In this document: one piece after another, positions 46,473 to 56,418 of the stretch
Position numbering within the stretch: position 1 is the stretch's first letter
Layout of the letters: every line of letters starts with the position of its first letter
Assembly (NCBI GenBank): GCA_963713355.1
Contig: CAVQLK010000006.1
Span: 1,364,001-1,428,000 of the forward strand
Source: FEN-1219 sp963713355
GTDB taxonomy: Bacteria; Pseudomonadota; Gammaproteobacteria; Steroidobacterales; Rariloculaceae
Length of the DNA stretch: 64,000 nt
Direction of reading: 5' to 3'
Translations under genes and position numbers: made by a program
Notes under the pieces: generated by a model
What the model was told of the DNA's origin: nothing
Database searches by the model: none
The model's input: the letters and a program-made list of their open reading frames with translations, nothing else

Positions 46473-48445
46473 ATGAATCGCGACGAGTGTCATGGCTGGC
46501 TTCGCGCCGCGCGCGGGCTCGCAGCCGCGTGCGTGCTTGCGGCGCCCGCAAGTGCGGCGTTCGCTGACACGGACGCGGACGATGCCGTGGCGCGCGAGAA
46601 TTTTCGCGCCGCGTACGCGGCGGCAGCCGTCGGCGTCGACGCGGGTGGCGACGACGAAGCGCTGCGCGCCTACGTGCTGTACCCGTATCTGCGCGCCGCG
46701 CGCCTCGAGAGCTCGCTCGAGCGTGCACAAGGCGTGTGGCACGAAACGGATGTTGCAACCGCCGAATTTCTCGCGCAGACGGGCGAGCAGCCGGTCGCGC
46801 AAGCTCTTCGCCGCGCGTGGCTTGCGAGCCTCGCGCGCCGTGCGTCGTGGGAAGCGTTTCTCGACCAATATTCGGTCGGCGCCGCCACGCCCGAGCTCGA
46901 GTGTCAGCGGCTCAACGCGCGCATCGCGCGCCGCGAAACCGCTGGGCTCTCCGCGGAGATCAGCGCGACATGGCTCACGGGTCATCGCCTGCCGGCCGAG
47001 TGCGAGCCCGCGTTTCAATGGCTCGGAGCGCAGGGCGGGCTGCCCCCGAGCTCGTTGCGCAGCGCGTAGAGCTGCTGCTCGACAACGGTCAAGCGGCGTT
47101 CGCGCGTACCGTCGCAGCGCGCCTTCCGGCTAAGGCAGCGGCGCCGTTGCTCGAGCGCGCACAGTTCGTCGAGAGCCCCGCGCGCATGCTCGACGCGTTC
47201 GTCCGCGATGCGAGCCGCGACGTCCCCGCGGCCGTGGTGCTCGAGGCGTGGTCGCGCTTCGCGCGCAACGCGCCCGAGCAGGCCGTAACGCGGTATTCCG
47301 CGTTGTTCGAGCGCATGCCGGCGCGCCAGGACGCGCGCGAGCTCGCGCAGCCGCTCGCGAAGGCCCTTGCCTGGGATCGCAGGCCCGAGGCGCTCGATTA
47401 CTTCGGCCGCGTTCCTCGCGGCACGCTCGACGCCGTCGGTCGCGAATGGCGCGCACGTGCCGCAATGTGGTCAGCCGACTGGGACGAAGTCCGTGCAGCG
47501 ATCGCCGCGATGCCGCCGGCAGAACAAGCGGATTGGCCGTGGCTCTATTGGGCGGCGCGGGCGGCGGAGCAGCGCGGCGACAACGATACGGCGCGCACGC
47601 TCTATAGCGCAGCGCTCCCGGGCGACAACTATTACTCCGCGATGGCGGCGGCTCGCCTCGGCGAGCGCGTCGTTCCGCGCCTCGAGCCGCTGCCACTCGA
47701 CGCCGCGAAGATCGAGACCATTGCGTCGATCGATGCGTTTCGACGAGTGCGCGAGCTCGCGCGCCTGGGACTGCGCGAGCTCGCGACGAACGAGTGGCAT
47801 TACGGCTATGCATTGCTGCCCGAGGAGCACCGGCTTCAAGCCGTTCATCTCGCCGCACGCTGGGAGATATACGACATCGCGGTTGCGTTGGCGACGAGCC
47901 ATGGCCGCTTCAACGATTACAAGCTGCTGTATCCGCGGCCTTACGAGGCCGAGGTCGCTGCCGCCGCGAAGCTGGCCAAACTGGACGCGCACTTGCTCTA
48001 CGGCGTGCTCCGCCAAGAGAGCCTGTTTCGAGCCGATGCCGCTTCGTCTGCCGGCGCGTTCGGTATCGCGCAGCTCACGCATTCCACCGCGCGAGAGACG
48101 GCGCTTCGTTGGAAGCTGCCTGCGCCGAAGCGCGCGGATCTGTTCGATCCCGCGGTCGGCATCACGCTCGGCGCCGCGCGGCTCGCGGAGCTTCTCGAGC
48201 GGTTCGACGCGCAGCTGCCTGTCGCGCTCGGCGCCTACAACGCCGGAGAAGCCGCGGCGGCGCGCTGGTTGCCGCCCCGCCGGATCGACGGCGACGTCTG
48301 GATCGAGAACATCCCGTACAACGAGACGCGCGGCTATGTGCGCCGCGTGCTGTGGCACAACCTCGTATTCCGCTGGCTGGACACGGGCCGGCCGCAAGAC
48401 ACGACGGATTGGCTCGGCGACATCGCCGCCGCTCCCGCGCCCTGA
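46473..48445 (+). pseudogene. slt: Soluble lytic murein transglycosylase, one frameshift
   Basis: Slt70-type enzyme that cleaves peptidoglycan between MurNAc and GlcNAc. Signal peptide ends near 'SAAFAD'. The alpha-helical superhelix spans the first ~480 residues ('YVLYPYLRAARLESSLERAQ', 'WPWLYWAARAAEQRGDNDTA'). The catalytic domain has 'LYGVLRQESLFRADAASSAG' (catalytic Glu), 'FGIAQLTHSTARETA' and 'VALGAYNAGEAAAARWL'. The frame changes at the C5 run at 47043-47047; a sixth C would give 'GGLPPELVAQRVELLLDNG' and one continuous frame. This is a typical homopolymer sequencing error, so the gene is probably intact. Confidence 0.88.
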
Positions 48446-48458
48446 GCGCGGTCGCGCT

Positions 48459-48935
48459 TCAGCGCTGCTGGCTCGCGTCAGTCGCGCCGTCCTCGAGCGC
48501 GATCTCCATGCCTTCGCGCATATGCCGCGTCGCGAGGCTCACTTCGCCGAGCAGAAACATGAGCCCGGCGACGATGAGGACCATTGCCAACACGAACAGC
48601 ACTGCGACGGCCACGGCCATGTTGAAGGCAACGAACTCGCCGAGGAACAGCGCAATGATGACGAGGCAGATCGCGAGCGCGCCGGCGACACAGAGTCGGA
48701 TCGCCCAGTTGATGAGCGCGATGCGCCGCCAGAGCACCGTCGTCTCCCGCCGCAGCAACGCACGCTGCTCGTCGTGCTTGGCTTGCGGTACCCGCCGCTC
48801 GATGACACGAGCGCGATCGATGATGCGGGCGAGGCGCGTCGACAGCACGCCAAGCAGGCCGGCGATGCCGGCGAGCAGGAACACAGGCGCCACCGCGAGC
48901 TGAATGACTCCGGCCACCGTTTCGATCGAGTTCAT
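48459..48935 (-). CDS. DUF2721 membrane protein
   Basis: 158 residues from ATG 48935. First helix 'VIQLAVAPVFLLAGIAGLLG', then 'LSTRLARIIDRARVIERRVP', 'LLRRETTVLWRRIALINWAI' and two further helices ('RLCVAGALAICLVIIALFLG', 'FNMAVAVAVLFVLAMVLIVA'), ending with 'SLATRHMREGMEIALED'. This order is the DUF2721 signature. Inner membrane, function unknown. It converges on slt with 13 bases between the stop codons. Confidence 0.8.
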   Translation of the reverse strand: MNSIETVAGVIQLAVAPVFLLAGIAGLLGVLSTRLARIIDRARVIERRVPQAKHDEQRALLRRETTVLWRRIALINWAIRLCVAGALAICLVIIALFLGEFVAFNMAVAVAVLFVLAMVLIVAGLMFLLGEVSLATRHMREGMEIALEDGATDASQQR

Positions 48936-49057
48936 GGGCTCCCTGAGCCATTGATTCGGCTCGCGGAGTATGCCGTCTCCGGTCCACCTTGATAAGCTGC
49001 GCCGGATCCGCAACCGTTGAACGGCCGGACGTATCGGTGTCAATCGAGGAGCCAAGA

Positions 49058-50122
49058 ATGCAATACGGGAATTCGTGTTTACGTATCGGCGTTGCGGTAG
49101 CTGCGACCACGTTGGCGTCGGTAACGTTCGCCGGCGGCGAAGCCGGCACGCTCGAGCTCCGCGACGTAGGCGGCAGATTCGTCGCGTATACAACGAAGGC
49201 AGCCGACAACGGCTCCGTCGACGTGCTGAACCCGCTGTTCGTGCAATACCTGCTGCCGGAGCGCCGGCGCCATGACTATCCAATCGTCTTCATCCATGGC
49301 GGCGGCGGCCAAGGCACCGACTGGCTCGAGACACCCGACGGGCGTGACGGCTGGGTCGATTACTTCGTCGCCGACGGTTGGGACGTCTACGTCGTGGACC
49401 GGCCCGGCCATGGCCGCGCGCAGAGCAACGCGAGCTGCGGCAACGCGCAAGTGCGCGTCGGCAATTCCGCGATCATCTCGCGGCTGTCGACTTCGGCGCC
49501 GAACGTCTGGCCCGGCGGCGCGCCGACGCCGACGAACGATGCGGTAGTGGGCTGGACGGCGAGCTCGGCGACAGCGCCGTACTGCGGCGACGCGCTCGCG
49601 GCACAAACGATCTCGGCACTGCTCGACGAGATTGGCCCGGCCGTGTTGCTCGCGCATTCCGCGGGCGGCGGCAGCACGTTCCGAGTGCCCGACCTGAACC
49701 CGAGCAAAGTCGTCGGCGTCATCGGCTTCGAAGCCGCAGGCAGCAATCCCACCGCGCCGGGGTTCAACGCGAGCCCGGCGCTGATCACGACATGGAAAAC
49801 CGAGCCCGCGTTGTCGGCGAGCTTCGCCGCCGTCGACAACAACGGCTGCTCGATGCAAGGTGACCGCCCGAGCCGCCTCGTGAACTACGCGAACCTGCCC
49901 GTGGTGCTCGTCGCGACGGAGATGGGCACCTCGAGCAAGGCTGCGATCGAGTGCGCGGCGGCCGTATGGACGCAGGCCGGCGCGAAGGCGACCTCCGTGT
50001 ACCTTCCCGATCGCGGCTTGAAAGGCGGCGGCCACTTCGCGATGGCGCAGCTCGACAACGCCGCGTATGCGAAAGTGTTCATGGAGCTCGCGGACGAAAT
50101 TGAATCGTCGGCGAAGAAATAG
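49058..50122 (+). CDS. Secreted alpha/beta hydrolase (esterase-like)
   Basis: 354 residues from ATG 49058, after GAGGAGCC. Signal peptide 1-25 ends 'VTFAG'. 'YPIVFIHGGGGQGTDWLETP' is the oxyanion-hole region, 'GWDVYVVDRPGHGRAQ' the following strand and loop, and 'PAVLLAHSAGGGSTF' the nucleophile elbow with Ser in GHSxGG-like context. 'LPVVLVATEMGTS' leads to the acid and 'GLKGGGHFAMAQLDNA' holds the catalytic His. The family includes esterases related to lignin or polymer breakdown and secreted carboxylesterases; the substrate is unknown. It is followed 11 bases later by an ABC permease gene. Confidence 0.8.
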   Translation: MQYGNSCLRIGVAVAATTLASVTFAGGEAGTLELRDVGGRFVAYTTKAADNGSVDVLNPLFVQYLLPERRRHDYPIVFIHGGGGQGTDWLETPDGRDGWVDYFVADGWDVYVVDRPGHGRAQSNASCGNAQVRVGNSAIISRLSTSAPNVWPGGAPTPTNDAVVGWTASSATAPYCGDALAAQTISALLDEIGPAVLLAHSAGGGSTFRVPDLNPSKVVGVIGFEAAGSNPTAPGFNASPALITTWKTEPALSASFAAVDNNGCSMQGDRPSRLVNYANLPVVLVATEMGTSSKAAIECAAAVWTQAGAKATSVYLPDRGLKGGGHFAMAQLDNAAYAKVFMELADEIESSAKK

Positions 50123-50133
50123 GCGGATAGAAC

Positions 50134-52566
50134 ATGAGCGCGCTGCAGCACGATGTCCGGTACGCGCTGCGCGCGCTGCGCAATAGCCCCGGGTTCGCGG
50201 CCGTCGCGATCGTCACGATCGCGCTCGCCGTCGGCTCGAACACGGCGATCTTCAGCTTCGTCAACGGCATGGTTCTGAATCCGTTGCCGTATCCGGACGC
50301 TGAGCGCATCGTGCGTGTCCTCGAGCGCAGGCCGGATGGCGGCTTGAACAGCGTCTCGACCTTGAACTACCTCGACTGGGCTGAGCAGAACACCGTCTTC
50401 GAGGTGATCTCTCCGCGCACCGGTTGGACGGCAACGTGGACGGGCGGCGACGAGCCGTTACAGCTGCAGGGCGGCCGCGGTGACGCGGATTTTTTCAAGA
50501 TCTACGGAATGTCCGCCGCGCACGGACGCCTCTTCGCGCCCGGCGAGGACGAGCTCGGCAACGACAAGGTCGTCGTGTTGACCCACGCGCTGTGGGAGAA
50601 CCGTTTCGGCGCGGATCCAAATGCCGTCGGCCGCAGCCTCGTGCTGAACGGCGAGCCTCACGAGATCATCGGCGTGCTCGAGGCCGGCGTGTTCGACCGC
50701 GACCAGGCGCAGATCTGGAAGCCGCTCGCGTTCGAGCCGTCGAACATGACGCGCGACTTTCACTGGTTCGGCGTCGTCGCGAAGCTGAAGCCGGGCGTTA
50801 CGCTCGAGCAGGCGCGCGCCGAGATGGACGTCATCGGCAAGCGGATAGCGGCGGAGTACCCGGCGATCAAACAGGGCTGGAGCGTCGGCGTCGATGCCGC
50901 CGAGGACGTCATCGGCGGGCCGCAGTTGCGCACGGCCGTGCTCGTCATGTTCGCGGCGACGGCGTTCGTCGTGCTGATCGGCTGCGCGAACCTCGCGAGC
51001 CTCGCGCTCGCACGCGGCGTGGCGCGCGAGCGCGAGATCGCCGTGCGGGCCGCGCTCGGCGCGAGCCGTTGGCGTTTGGCTCGGCAGTTCCTGACCGAAA
51101 ACGTCCTGATCGCCATTGGCGGCGGCATCGTCGGCATCGGCGTCGGCTTCGCGACGATGAAGTGGATAGAAAGTCTGATTCCGCCGTTTTCTTTTCCCGC
51201 CGAGCTCGCCCCGCGCATGGACGGCACCGCCATGCTGTTCGCGTTTGCCGTCGCGGTTGCGACGGGAGTGCTGTTCGGTCTGGCCCCGGCCATCCAGGCC
51301 ACGCGTCCGAACCTGACCGGCGGCATGAAGGAAGGCGGGCACGGCTCGACCGTCGGCAGCGGCGGCCGCCGCATGCGCGCGTCGCTCGTCGTCGCCGAAG
51401 TCGCGCTCGCCTTCGTGCTGCTCGTCGGCGCGGGGCTCATGATGCGCAGCGTCTTCTCGCTCCTCGATACGGACCGCGGCTACGATTCGAGCAATGTGCT
51501 GACGGCGGGCCTGCCGATTGCGACGACGCAGTATCCAAACCCTGTGGCGCTGACTGCCTACCTCGACTCGATCCGTGCAGCGCTCGAGGGTGCGCCCGGC
51601 GTCAGGGGCGTAGCGCTGACGACGGCTCTGCCCCTGCAAGGCTGGGGCTACGGCATGCCGTATCAGGTCGCGGGCCGCGACATCGTCGATCGCGCGAGTC
51701 GCCCGACGGGATTCTTCAAGATGGTCACGCCGTCGTACTTCGCGACGCTCGGCATCAACCTCCGCTCGGGCCGCACGCTGAGTGAGACGGACACGGCCGG
51801 CGCGCCGCCCGTCGCCGTCATCAACGAGACCTTCGCGAAGCACGAGTTCGCCGACGTCGACCCGATCGGGCAGCGCTTGCTCGTTCAGCAGATCATCCCG
51901 GGTCAAACCGGCCTCGGCGAGGAGATCGGCTGGGAGATCGTCGGCGTCATCGCCGACGAGAAGATCGGGGGGCTCGACGACACCGGCAGCGGCGGCATGT
52001 ACGTGTCGTATCGGCAGAGCCCGGCTTACGGCATGCGTCTCGCGGTACGCGGGGCGATCGATGCCGAGAGACTGCAAACCACCGTGCGGGCGGCCGTCGA
52101 TTCCGTCAACAAGGACCAGGCGTTGAGCCGCGTGCTGACGCTCGAGCAGATCGAGCGCGACTCGATGTCGGCGCAGCGCGTCCAGAGCATCCTCTACGGC
52201 GTCTTCGCGACGATCGCCCTGCTGCTGGCCGCGGTCGGCATTTACGGAGTCATCTCCTACTCGGTCGCGCAGCGCACGCACGAGATGGGAATTCGGGCCG
52301 CGCTCGGCGCGAGCGGCGTCACGTTGCGGCGGCTCGTGTTCCGCAGCGGCATGCGGCTCGCGTTGATCGGTCTCGGGGTAGGGCTCGCGGGCGCGCTCGG
52401 CGTGACGCGAGTCATGGCGTCGATCCTCTCCGGCGTGAGCCCGCGCGACCCTGGGACGCTGGCGGCCGTGGCCGTCGTGCTCGCGGTCGTCGCGGCCGTG
52501 GCCTGCTTCATTCCGGCGCAGCGCGTGACGCGTGTTGCTCCGAACAGCGCGCTGCGTTACCAATAG
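50134..52566 (+). CDS. ABC transporter permease, ADOP/MacB-like, full length
   Basis: 810 residues. 'MSALQHDVRYALRALRNSPG' is the typical N-terminal amphipathic opening of ADOP permeases, then helix 1 ('AIVTIALAVGSNTAIFSFVN'), a large periplasmic MacB-like domain, the first FtsX block ('FVVLIGCANLASLALARGVA', 'REREIAVRAALGASRWRL'), a second MacB-like domain, and a final FtsX block ('AVGIYGVISYSVAQRTHEMG', 'IRAALGA'). It ends 'VAPNSALRYQ'. The two-block arrangement is the ADOP type. No ATPase gene is adjacent. It is close to the hydrolase upstream. Confidence 0.9.
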   Translation: MSALQHDVRYALRALRNSPGFAAVAIVTIALAVGSNTAIFSFVNGMVLNPLPYPDAERIVRVLERRPDGGLNSVSTLNYLDWAEQNTVFEVISPRTGWTATWTGGDEPLQLQGGRGDADFFKIYGMSAAHGRLFAPGEDELGNDKVVVLTHALWENRFGADPNAVGRSLVLNGEPHEIIGVLEAGVFDRDQAQIWKPLAFEPSNMTRDFHWFGVVAKLKPGVTLEQARAEMDVIGKRIAAEYPAIKQGWSVGVDAAEDVIGGPQLRTAVLVMFAATAFVVLIGCANLASLALARGVAREREIAVRAALGASRWRLARQFLTENVLIAIGGGIVGIGVGFATMKWIESLIPPFSFPAELAPRMDGTAMLFAFAVAVATGVLFGLAPAIQATRPNLTGGMKEGGHGSTVGSGGRRMRASLVVAEVALAFVLLVGAGLMMRSVFSLLDTDRGYDSSNVLTAGLPIATTQYPNPVALTAYLDSIRAALEGAPGVRGVALTTALPLQGWGYGMPYQVAGRDIVDRASRPTGFFKMVTPSYFATLGINLRSGRTLSETDTAGAPPVAVINETFAKHEFADVDPIGQRLLVQQIIPGQTGLGEEIGWEIVGVIADEKIGGLDDTGSGGMYVSYRQSPAYGMRLAVRGAIDAERLQTTVRAAVDSVNKDQALSRVLTLEQIERDSMSAQRVQSILYGVFATIALLLAAVGIYGVISYSVAQRTHEMGIRAALGASGVTLRRLVFRSGMRLALIGLGVGLAGALGVTRVMASILSGVSPRDPGTLAAVAVVLAVVAAVACFIPAQRVTRVAPNSALRYQ

Positions 52567-52621
52567 CGCTCAAGATCCTTGCACTAGTGTCCAACCAACT
52601 CATTCCAACAAGGGGGATTCG

Positions 52622-53269
52622 ATGCGTAGTCACAAGAGGATCATGGCGGCGGCCGCGATCGTCACGGGTCTAGTCGGCGTCGGCATTGCGCTCGCGCAAC
52701 CGCCGACGGGGCCCATGTCGTTCTTCCTGGCGAGCAGGGGCTCGGGCAACGGCGGCAATCTCGGCGGGCTCGCAGGCGCAGACCGCATCTGCCAGGACCT
52801 GGCGCAAGCGGCGGGGCAAGGGGCGCTCACGTGGCGCGCCTACCTGAGCACGCAAGGGCAGGGCGCCGTGAATGCACGCGACCGAATTGGCCCGGGACCG
52901 TGGTTCAACGCGCGCGGTGCGCGGATCGCGCAGAACGTCGACGAGCTGCACACCTCGGCGAACCGTCTGGCCGCGTTCACGGCGCTCGACGAGCGCGGCA
53001 ACCAGATTCCGGGCAGCGGGTTCTCGCCGAACCGGCACGACATCCTGACGGGCTCGACGCCCGAGGGCAGGGCGTACCCGGCCGGCGCCGACATGACCTG
53101 CGCCAACTGGACGAGCAGCAGCGACGAAGGTGGCGCAAAAGCGCGCGTCGGCCACCACGACTACGCGCAGTGGAACTCGACGCACGACTCGCGCGGCTGC
53201 AGCCAGCAGGGGCTCGTCAGCACGGGCGGCGACGGCTTGTTCTACTGCTTCGCGTTGCCGGCGCAGTAA
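52622..53269 (+). CDS. Secreted lectin-like protein, uncharacterised family
   Basis: 215 residues from ATG 52622. Signal peptide ends 'IALAQ'. 'MSFFLASRGSGNGGNLGGLA', 'GADRICQDLAQAAG', 'TWRAYLSTQG', 'NARDRIGPGPWFNARG', 'NRHDILTGSTPEG', 'CANWTSSSDEGGAKARVGHH' and 'SRGCSQQGLVSTGGDGLFYC' define a family of exported proteins with four cysteines and a fold that may be C-type-lectin/endostatin-like; the fold is a guess. Function unknown. Confidence 0.6.
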   Translation: MRSHKRIMAAAAIVTGLVGVGIALAQPPTGPMSFFLASRGSGNGGNLGGLAGADRICQDLAQAAGQGALTWRAYLSTQGQGAVNARDRIGPGPWFNARGARIAQNVDELHTSANRLAAFTALDERGNQIPGSGFSPNRHDILTGSTPEGRAYPAGADMTCANWTSSSDEGGAKARVGHHDYAQWNSTHDSRGCSQQGLVSTGGDGLFYCFALPAQ

Positions 53270-53286
53270 CAGCGCGCGGCTCGCGA

Positions 53287-53865
53287 TCAGCGTAGCGCTT
53301 CGGCTGCGGCCAAGTGCTCGCGCAGCATCGGCAGGCTCTGCGTCGCGAAGTCGTGCAGCGAGCGATCGGGATTTGCGTGCGTCTGAGCGCCGTACTTCTC
53401 GATCGCCTCGGTGTGCGTCCAGATCATCGCCTGGACGAACGCCGCGTCGAATTCTTCGCCGGAAAGGCGCGCGAGCGCCGCCTGTTGCGCTAGCGCCTCG
53501 GCCGAGGGCTCGGTTGGGATCGTCACGCCGAGCGGCTCGAGCAGCCGCTCGAGCTCGGTCGCGTGCGCCGTGTGGTCGCTCTTGAGCTTCGTGCCGTAGC
53601 CGCGCACGCGCGGATCATAGCTCTGCTGCGTAGCGAGCTCGCCCATCCGCACCTCGGCCAAGCTCGTGCGCAGGGCTTCCATGAGGAACTCGATTTGCGC
53701 GGCACTCTTGTTGCGCGCCGCTTCGCGCGCCGCTTGTTGGGGTGCTTCGGCCGTGACGATGCTTTGGTTCTGCGGCTCGGTAGGGGTGCTGCGCGTCTGC
53801 GCCGCAGCGCCGGCTGCGAGTGCGGCGGCCAAAGCCGTGATCGATAGGGGTATCGTGATTCGCAT
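53287..53865 (-). CDS. DUF4142 secreted protein
   Basis: 192 residues from ATG 53865, after GACAGGAGCG. Signal peptide 1-22 ends 'GAAAQ'. 'EFLMEALRTSLAEVRMGELA' and 'VRGYGTKLKSDHTAHATELE' plus 'FDAAFVQAMIWTHTEAIEKY' are the helical ferritin-like pattern of DUF4142, a common periplasmic protein of unknown function often found with stress genes. Histidines in the helices could bind metal but no such motif is proven. It converges with the lectin-like gene. Confidence 0.8.
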   Translation of the reverse strand: MRITIPLSITALAAALAAGAAAQTRSTPTEPQNQSIVTAEAPQQAAREAARNKSAAQIEFLMEALRTSLAEVRMGELATQQSYDPRVRGYGTKLKSDHTAHATELERLLEPLGVTIPTEPSAEALAQQAALARLSGEEFDAAFVQAMIWTHTEAIEKYGAQTHANPDRSLHDFATQSLPMLREHLAAAEALR

Positions 53866-54027
53866 CTTCTCGCTCCTGTCCGTGGATCGAGAGTCTCTGC
53901 AAGACCCGTACCACCCAAACAAACGCGCCGCTCGCCGCCGGCGCTGGAACCCGCGCGAGCCGTCACTGTCGTTTCCTGTAGACGCGGCGTTTCGCTACGC
54001 CGCGCCCGCAACGCAAGGAGCAGAACC

Positions 54028-54411
54028 ATGAGCAAATCTCCGGGTCACCGCGAGCACCCCGAGCACAAGGTGCTCGAGAAGCATCTGCACGAGCGGATTC
54101 GAGCGAGCATCGGCAATGAGCTGCTGGCCGACTCGACCGATGTCATCAAAGTCGAGGAGGACCAGCATCCGGGCCGATACTACTTTCCGCGCTCGGACGT
54201 GCGGATGGATCGCCTCGAGCGCTCGACAACGACGACGAAGTGCCCCTTCAAGGGAACGGCGCATTACTTCAACGTGATCAAGGAGGGCACGAAGCTCGAG
54301 GATGCCGTGTGGACGTATGAAGAGCCGTACGACGAGCACCTTGAGCTTGCAGGCAGGCTCGCGTTCTATGACGACAAGGTCCGCGAGATCGAGGTGCGGC
54401 CGAAGCCATGA
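54028..54411 (+). CDS. DUF427 domain protein
   Basis: 127 residues from ATG 54028, after AAGGAGCAG. The core reads 'GNELLADSTDVIKVEEDQHP', 'RYYFPRSDVRMDRLERSTTT' and 'TKCPFKGTAHYFNVI', then 'WTYEEPYDEHLELAGRLAFY'. This is the DUF427 fold, a small tandem beta-tent domain. Cytoplasmic; function unknown. Confidence 0.88.
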   Translation: MSKSPGHREHPEHKVLEKHLHERIRASIGNELLADSTDVIKVEEDQHPGRYYFPRSDVRMDRLERSTTTTKCPFKGTAHYFNVIKEGTKLEDAVWTYEEPYDEHLELAGRLAFYDDKVREIEVRPKP

Positions 54412-54554
54412 GCGCCCGGGGCCGTCGAGGCGCTGAGCTTCGTCCGACCTTCTGCCCAGCAGGCGCGCGGCTGGCCCGGGCGGGTGGGTGAAGTCACCTG
54501 CTGAGCGGGAGTATATTGAGCCGACGCTGACCACGCTGCCGAGGGGGGGAAGTT

Positions 54555-54989
54555 GTGACGAAGCGGATCGCGACATTCTTACCGTTGATCGCCGTCGGTG
54601 CCGCCCTTGCGCTGCCGGCAACGGCGCATCATTCGTTCGGCGCCGAGTACGACGTCGCGCAGCCGATCACATTGACGGGCGTGCTGACGAAGATCGAGTG
54701 GACGAACCCGCACACCCACATTTACGTCGACGTCGAGGACGCCGAGGGCAAGGTCGTCAATTGGCAGCTCGAGGGCTATCCGCCGGTGGCGCTGCACAGA
54801 ATCGGCTGGAAGCGCGAGGTCACGATGAAGGTCGGCGATACGCTCACGGTCACGGGCTGGCGCGCGCGCGACGGCGGCAACTGGGGCCACTCGCGGCAGA
54901 TCACCCTGCCGAGCGGCGAAAAGATGATGTTCGGGCCGCCGGCGGGCACGGGGGACGGCGGCGGCGCTCCGGCCGTCGACGCGCGATGA
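54555..54989 (+). CDS. DUF6152 family secreted protein (second copy)
   Basis: 144 residues from GTG 54555, with a G7 run and GGAAG just upstream. Signal peptide ends 'ATAHHSFGAEYD', again with the 'AHHS' start of DUF6152. 'ITLTGVLTKIEWTNPHTHIY' and 'GDTLTVTGWRARDGGNWGHS' complete the domain; the tail is glycine/alanine-rich. The stop overlaps the start of the next gene (ATGA), so the two are coupled. Compare 1346-1771. Confidence 0.85.
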   Translation: MTKRIATFLPLIAVGAALALPATAHHSFGAEYDVAQPITLTGVLTKIEWTNPHTHIYVDVEDAEGKVVNWQLEGYPPVALHRIGWKREVTMKVGDTLTVTGWRARDGGNWGHSRQITLPSGEKMMFGPPAGTGDGGGAPAVDAR

Positions 54990-55816
54990 GAGGCGCGCTG
55001 GTCGCAGCCGCGCTCGCAGCCTGCGTTTGGTCCGCACAAGCGGCCGCGCAAGAGCCGCGCGCGCCGCAGACGGCCGTGCCGCGCACCGCAGAAGGAAAGC
55101 CCGATTTGACGGGCGTATGGCAGGGCGGCAGCACGCAAGCGGGGCCTTGGGCGGAAGCGAATGCGGGGTCCGGCGTCGGCGGAACGGGGCGCGACGCGAA
55201 TGCGCCCGTCGTCGGCTCGTCGAACGATAGGCCCGCGGGGCGCGAGGGTGCGCCATATCAAGACTGGGCGGCGGAAAAAGTGCTCGAGGCGTACAACCGC
55301 CGCGGCATCGACGACCCGACGGGCCGCTGCCTGCCGGCGGGCATACCGCGCAGCGTCATGCTCGGGTTGTTTCCGCAACAGTTCATACAGACGCCGACGC
55401 AGCTCGTGATCCTGTACGAGTACATGAGCACGTTTCGCGTGATTCCGTTCACGGCGAGCCACCCAGACGATCTCATTCCGAGCTACATGGGCAACTCGGT
55501 CGCGAGCTGGGACGGCGATACGCTCGTCGTCGACATCATCGGCTTCAACGACAAGACCTGGCTCGCTGGCACGGGGACGTTCCACTCGGAAGCGCTGCAC
55601 ATCGTCGAACGCTACACCCGCGTCGGCAAGGATCGCATCGACTACGAAGTGACGATGGAAGACCCGAACGTGCTGACGAAGCCCTGGTCCTTGACGTCGA
55701 GCCTGATGCTTCGGGAAGGGACGCGGCTGCAGGAGTACGTCTGTGCCGAGAACAACCTCGATCTGGAGCGCTACGAGCAGCTGTTACGCAACGGTGTCGA
55801 CTTCACGCGGAATTGA
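54986..55816 (+). CDS. Secreted LTGVW-type protein (second copy)
   Basis: 276 residues from ATG 54986, overlapping the DUF6152 stop. Signal peptide ends 'AQAAAQ'. 'GKPDLTGVWQGG' begins the domain; 'CLPAGIPRSVMLGLFPQQFI', 'LVILYEYMSTFRVIPF' and 'SWDGDTLVVDIIGFNDKTWL' follow the pattern of the family. Ends 'FTRN'. Function unknown, but the coupling and the repeated pairing argue that it acts together with DUF6152. Confidence 0.85.
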   Translation: MRGALVAAALAACVWSAQAAAQEPRAPQTAVPRTAEGKPDLTGVWQGGSTQAGPWAEANAGSGVGGTGRDANAPVVGSSNDRPAGREGAPYQDWAAEKVLEAYNRRGIDDPTGRCLPAGIPRSVMLGLFPQQFIQTPTQLVILYEYMSTFRVIPFTASHPDDLIPSYMGNSVASWDGDTLVVDIIGFNDKTWLAGTGTFHSEALHIVERYTRVGKDRIDYEVTMEDPNVLTKPWSLTSSLMLREGTRLQEYVCAENNLDLERYEQLLRNGVDFTRN

Positions 55817-55825
55817 GGCTCGCAC

Positions 55826-56314
55826 ATGAGCGGATCGATCGTTGAACAATGGAGGCAACATTTCGTCGCCTATGAGGACGAGCTCGCGTCGTTCTATTCC
55901 TTGCAGGAGGCGACCCACCTGACGCTCGAGCAGAGCTACACGCTCACGAATCGACTCGACCGACTTGCGGTGCTGAGGACGTCGATTCTCGAGTCCAGGT
56001 GTCACCTTCGCGCCGCAGCCGATGGCGGCCGCGTCGCCGAGATCGACCGCGACCGAGCGACGCTCGATGTCGATGGCGTGGTTTTCGATGTCATGGATCT
56101 CGTCGCCAATCGCGCGCCGGCCGACGACACAGTCCTCGAGCTCAGTTTTCGCGTCGACCCGAAGTCGATACCGCGGTTCGTTAAGCTGAATGGGCCGGTT
56201 CGAATCGCGTTTCCATTTGGCGAATCGATGTTCGTCGCCGCTTGTCGGCTCGTGCGCTTCAGACTGGTTCGCGACGAGTTTGCATTCCGCTTCGCGACGG
56301 TCGACCCCTCTTAG
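55826..56314 (+). CDS. Hypothetical protein, no signal peptide
   Basis: 162 residues from ATG 55826, 9 bases after the upstream stop. Residues 1-55 look helical ('VEQWRQHFVAYEDELASFYS'), then mostly beta strands ('VVFDVMDLVANRAPADDTVL', 'VRIAFPFGESMFVAACRLVR'). No family recognised. Spacing suggests it belongs to the DUF6152/LTGVW operon. Confidence 0.55.
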   Translation: MSGSIVEQWRQHFVAYEDELASFYSLQEATHLTLEQSYTLTNRLDRLAVLRTSILESRCHLRAAADGGRVAEIDRDRATLDVDGVVFDVMDLVANRAPADDTVLELSFRVDPKSIPRFVKLNGPVRIAFPFGESMFVAACRLVRFRLVRDEFAFRFATVDPS

Positions 56315-56418
56315 CGATCGATGGCGACCACCGCGGTGCAGCGTTAAGCTCTTGGCAGCGGAGCTCGTTTCCGGTGGTCTGAGGAATCCGACACTTTCCT
56401 AGAACGGGGGATTAAGAC

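Noticed and set aside
50458..52563. A 701-codon open frame opposite the ABC permease
   Set aside because: Composition is His/Arg-rich without domains; the permease on the other strand is unambiguous.
56203..56213. A GGTTCGAATCG string resembling a tRNA T-arm
   Set aside because: It lies inside a coding frame and no acceptor, D or anticodon arm can be drawn around it.
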